Below are positions 63,942-64,000 of a stretch of 64,000 nt of DNA, piece by piece. Origin of the DNA: Nocardia suismassiliense (GTDB taxonomy: Bacteria > Actinomycetota > Actinomycetes > Mycobacteriales > Mycobacteriaceae); the NCBI RefSeq assembly GCF_900269665.1, contig NZ_LT985361.1, positions 6,538,400-6,602,399 of the forward strand, given 5' to 3'. The notes beneath the pieces were generated by a model, which saw only the letters and a program-made list of their open reading frames with translations, was not told where the DNA came from and searched no databases. Position numbers and translations under genes: made by a program. Within the stretch, counting starts at the first letter, position 1; each line of letters starts with the position of its first letter.

Positions 63942-64000
63942 GACCGGCGGCGGGTCTCGTCCTTTCGAATGACATCTGGTCCGCCGGGTCGGCAAGGTAG

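Overview
The window is a 64 kb stretch of high-GC actinobacterial chromosome. Gene content and order (tpiA-pgk-gap, whiA-yvcK-rapZ-uvrC, ribH-ribBA-ribE, rpe, rsbW-sigF, rsmB, fmt, def, priA, metK, coaBC, rpoZ, gmk, mIHF, pyrF, carB, carA, pyrC, pyrB, pyrR) match the block known from Mycobacteriales, read here mostly on the minus strand. The LIP-type and class-2 secreted lipases, mycobacterial-type O-methyltransferase, actinobacterial IHF, WhiA and a mycobacterial-type PyrF suggest Nocardia or a close relative. The order-level placement is strong; the genus is inference.

Layout. 0-8.4 kb: accessory transport, regulation and secretion (YbfB-type MFS, secG, an MFS-ABM fusion, an EamA exporter, DUF3841, TetR with a divergent secreted lipase, a META-domain lipoprotein). 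8.4-18.8 kb: lower glycolysis (gap-pgk-tpiA), the whiA-yvcK-rapZ-uvrC block, a small membrane protein and a HAD hydrolase. 19-21.6 kb: gamma-glutamyltransferase lipoprotein and a GNAT protein. 21.7-26.6 kb: riboflavin genes (ribE, ribBA, ribH and a coupled membrane protein), an AT-rich gap where related genomes carry ribD, then rpe. 26.7-28 kb: rsbW-sigF behind a SigF-like promoter. 28-32.4 kb: def-fmt-(two small coupled ORFs)-rsmB. 32.5-38.1 kb: a second lipase, PadR and TetR regulators with recognisable operators, an NmrA-like reductase, a YqeB-like protein and an SSI-type protease inhibitor. 38.1-38.6 kb: two adjacent tandem-repeat families. 38.7-46.1 kb: priA with a very long low-complexity insert, metK, coaBC, rpoZ, gmk, mihF. 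46.1-55 kb: the complete pyrimidine operon pyrR-pyrB-pyrC-(PH-like)-carA-carB-pyrF, with a candidate PyrR-binding loop in the leader and strong hairpins at the end. 55.1-59 kb: an apparent insertion with a DUF4328-pseudokinase-PQQ propeller protein and a DUF6461-like fragment, flanked by 40-bp direct repeats. 59-64 kb: SAM methyltransferase, secreted protein, AlkB-like dioxygenase with a candidate LexA box, SgcJ-like protein, an unknown protein and a MESH1-like HD hydrolase.

The genes work mainly in central and nucleotide metabolism: glycolysis, riboflavin, SAM and CoA synthesis, UMP synthesis, formyl-Met handling and nucleoid architecture. Four-base (ATGA/GTGA) or one-base stop/start overlaps are common in the minus-strand operons and show tight translational coupling.

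The most unusual items are: the pseudokinase fusion and its repeat-bounded island; two small coupled ORFs between fmt and rsmB, one made of six 8-residue repeats; three decayed copies of gene 3' ends (PH-like gene, metK, methyltransferase); the roughly 260-residue insert in PriA; and the paired 34-bp and 72-bp tandem repeats.
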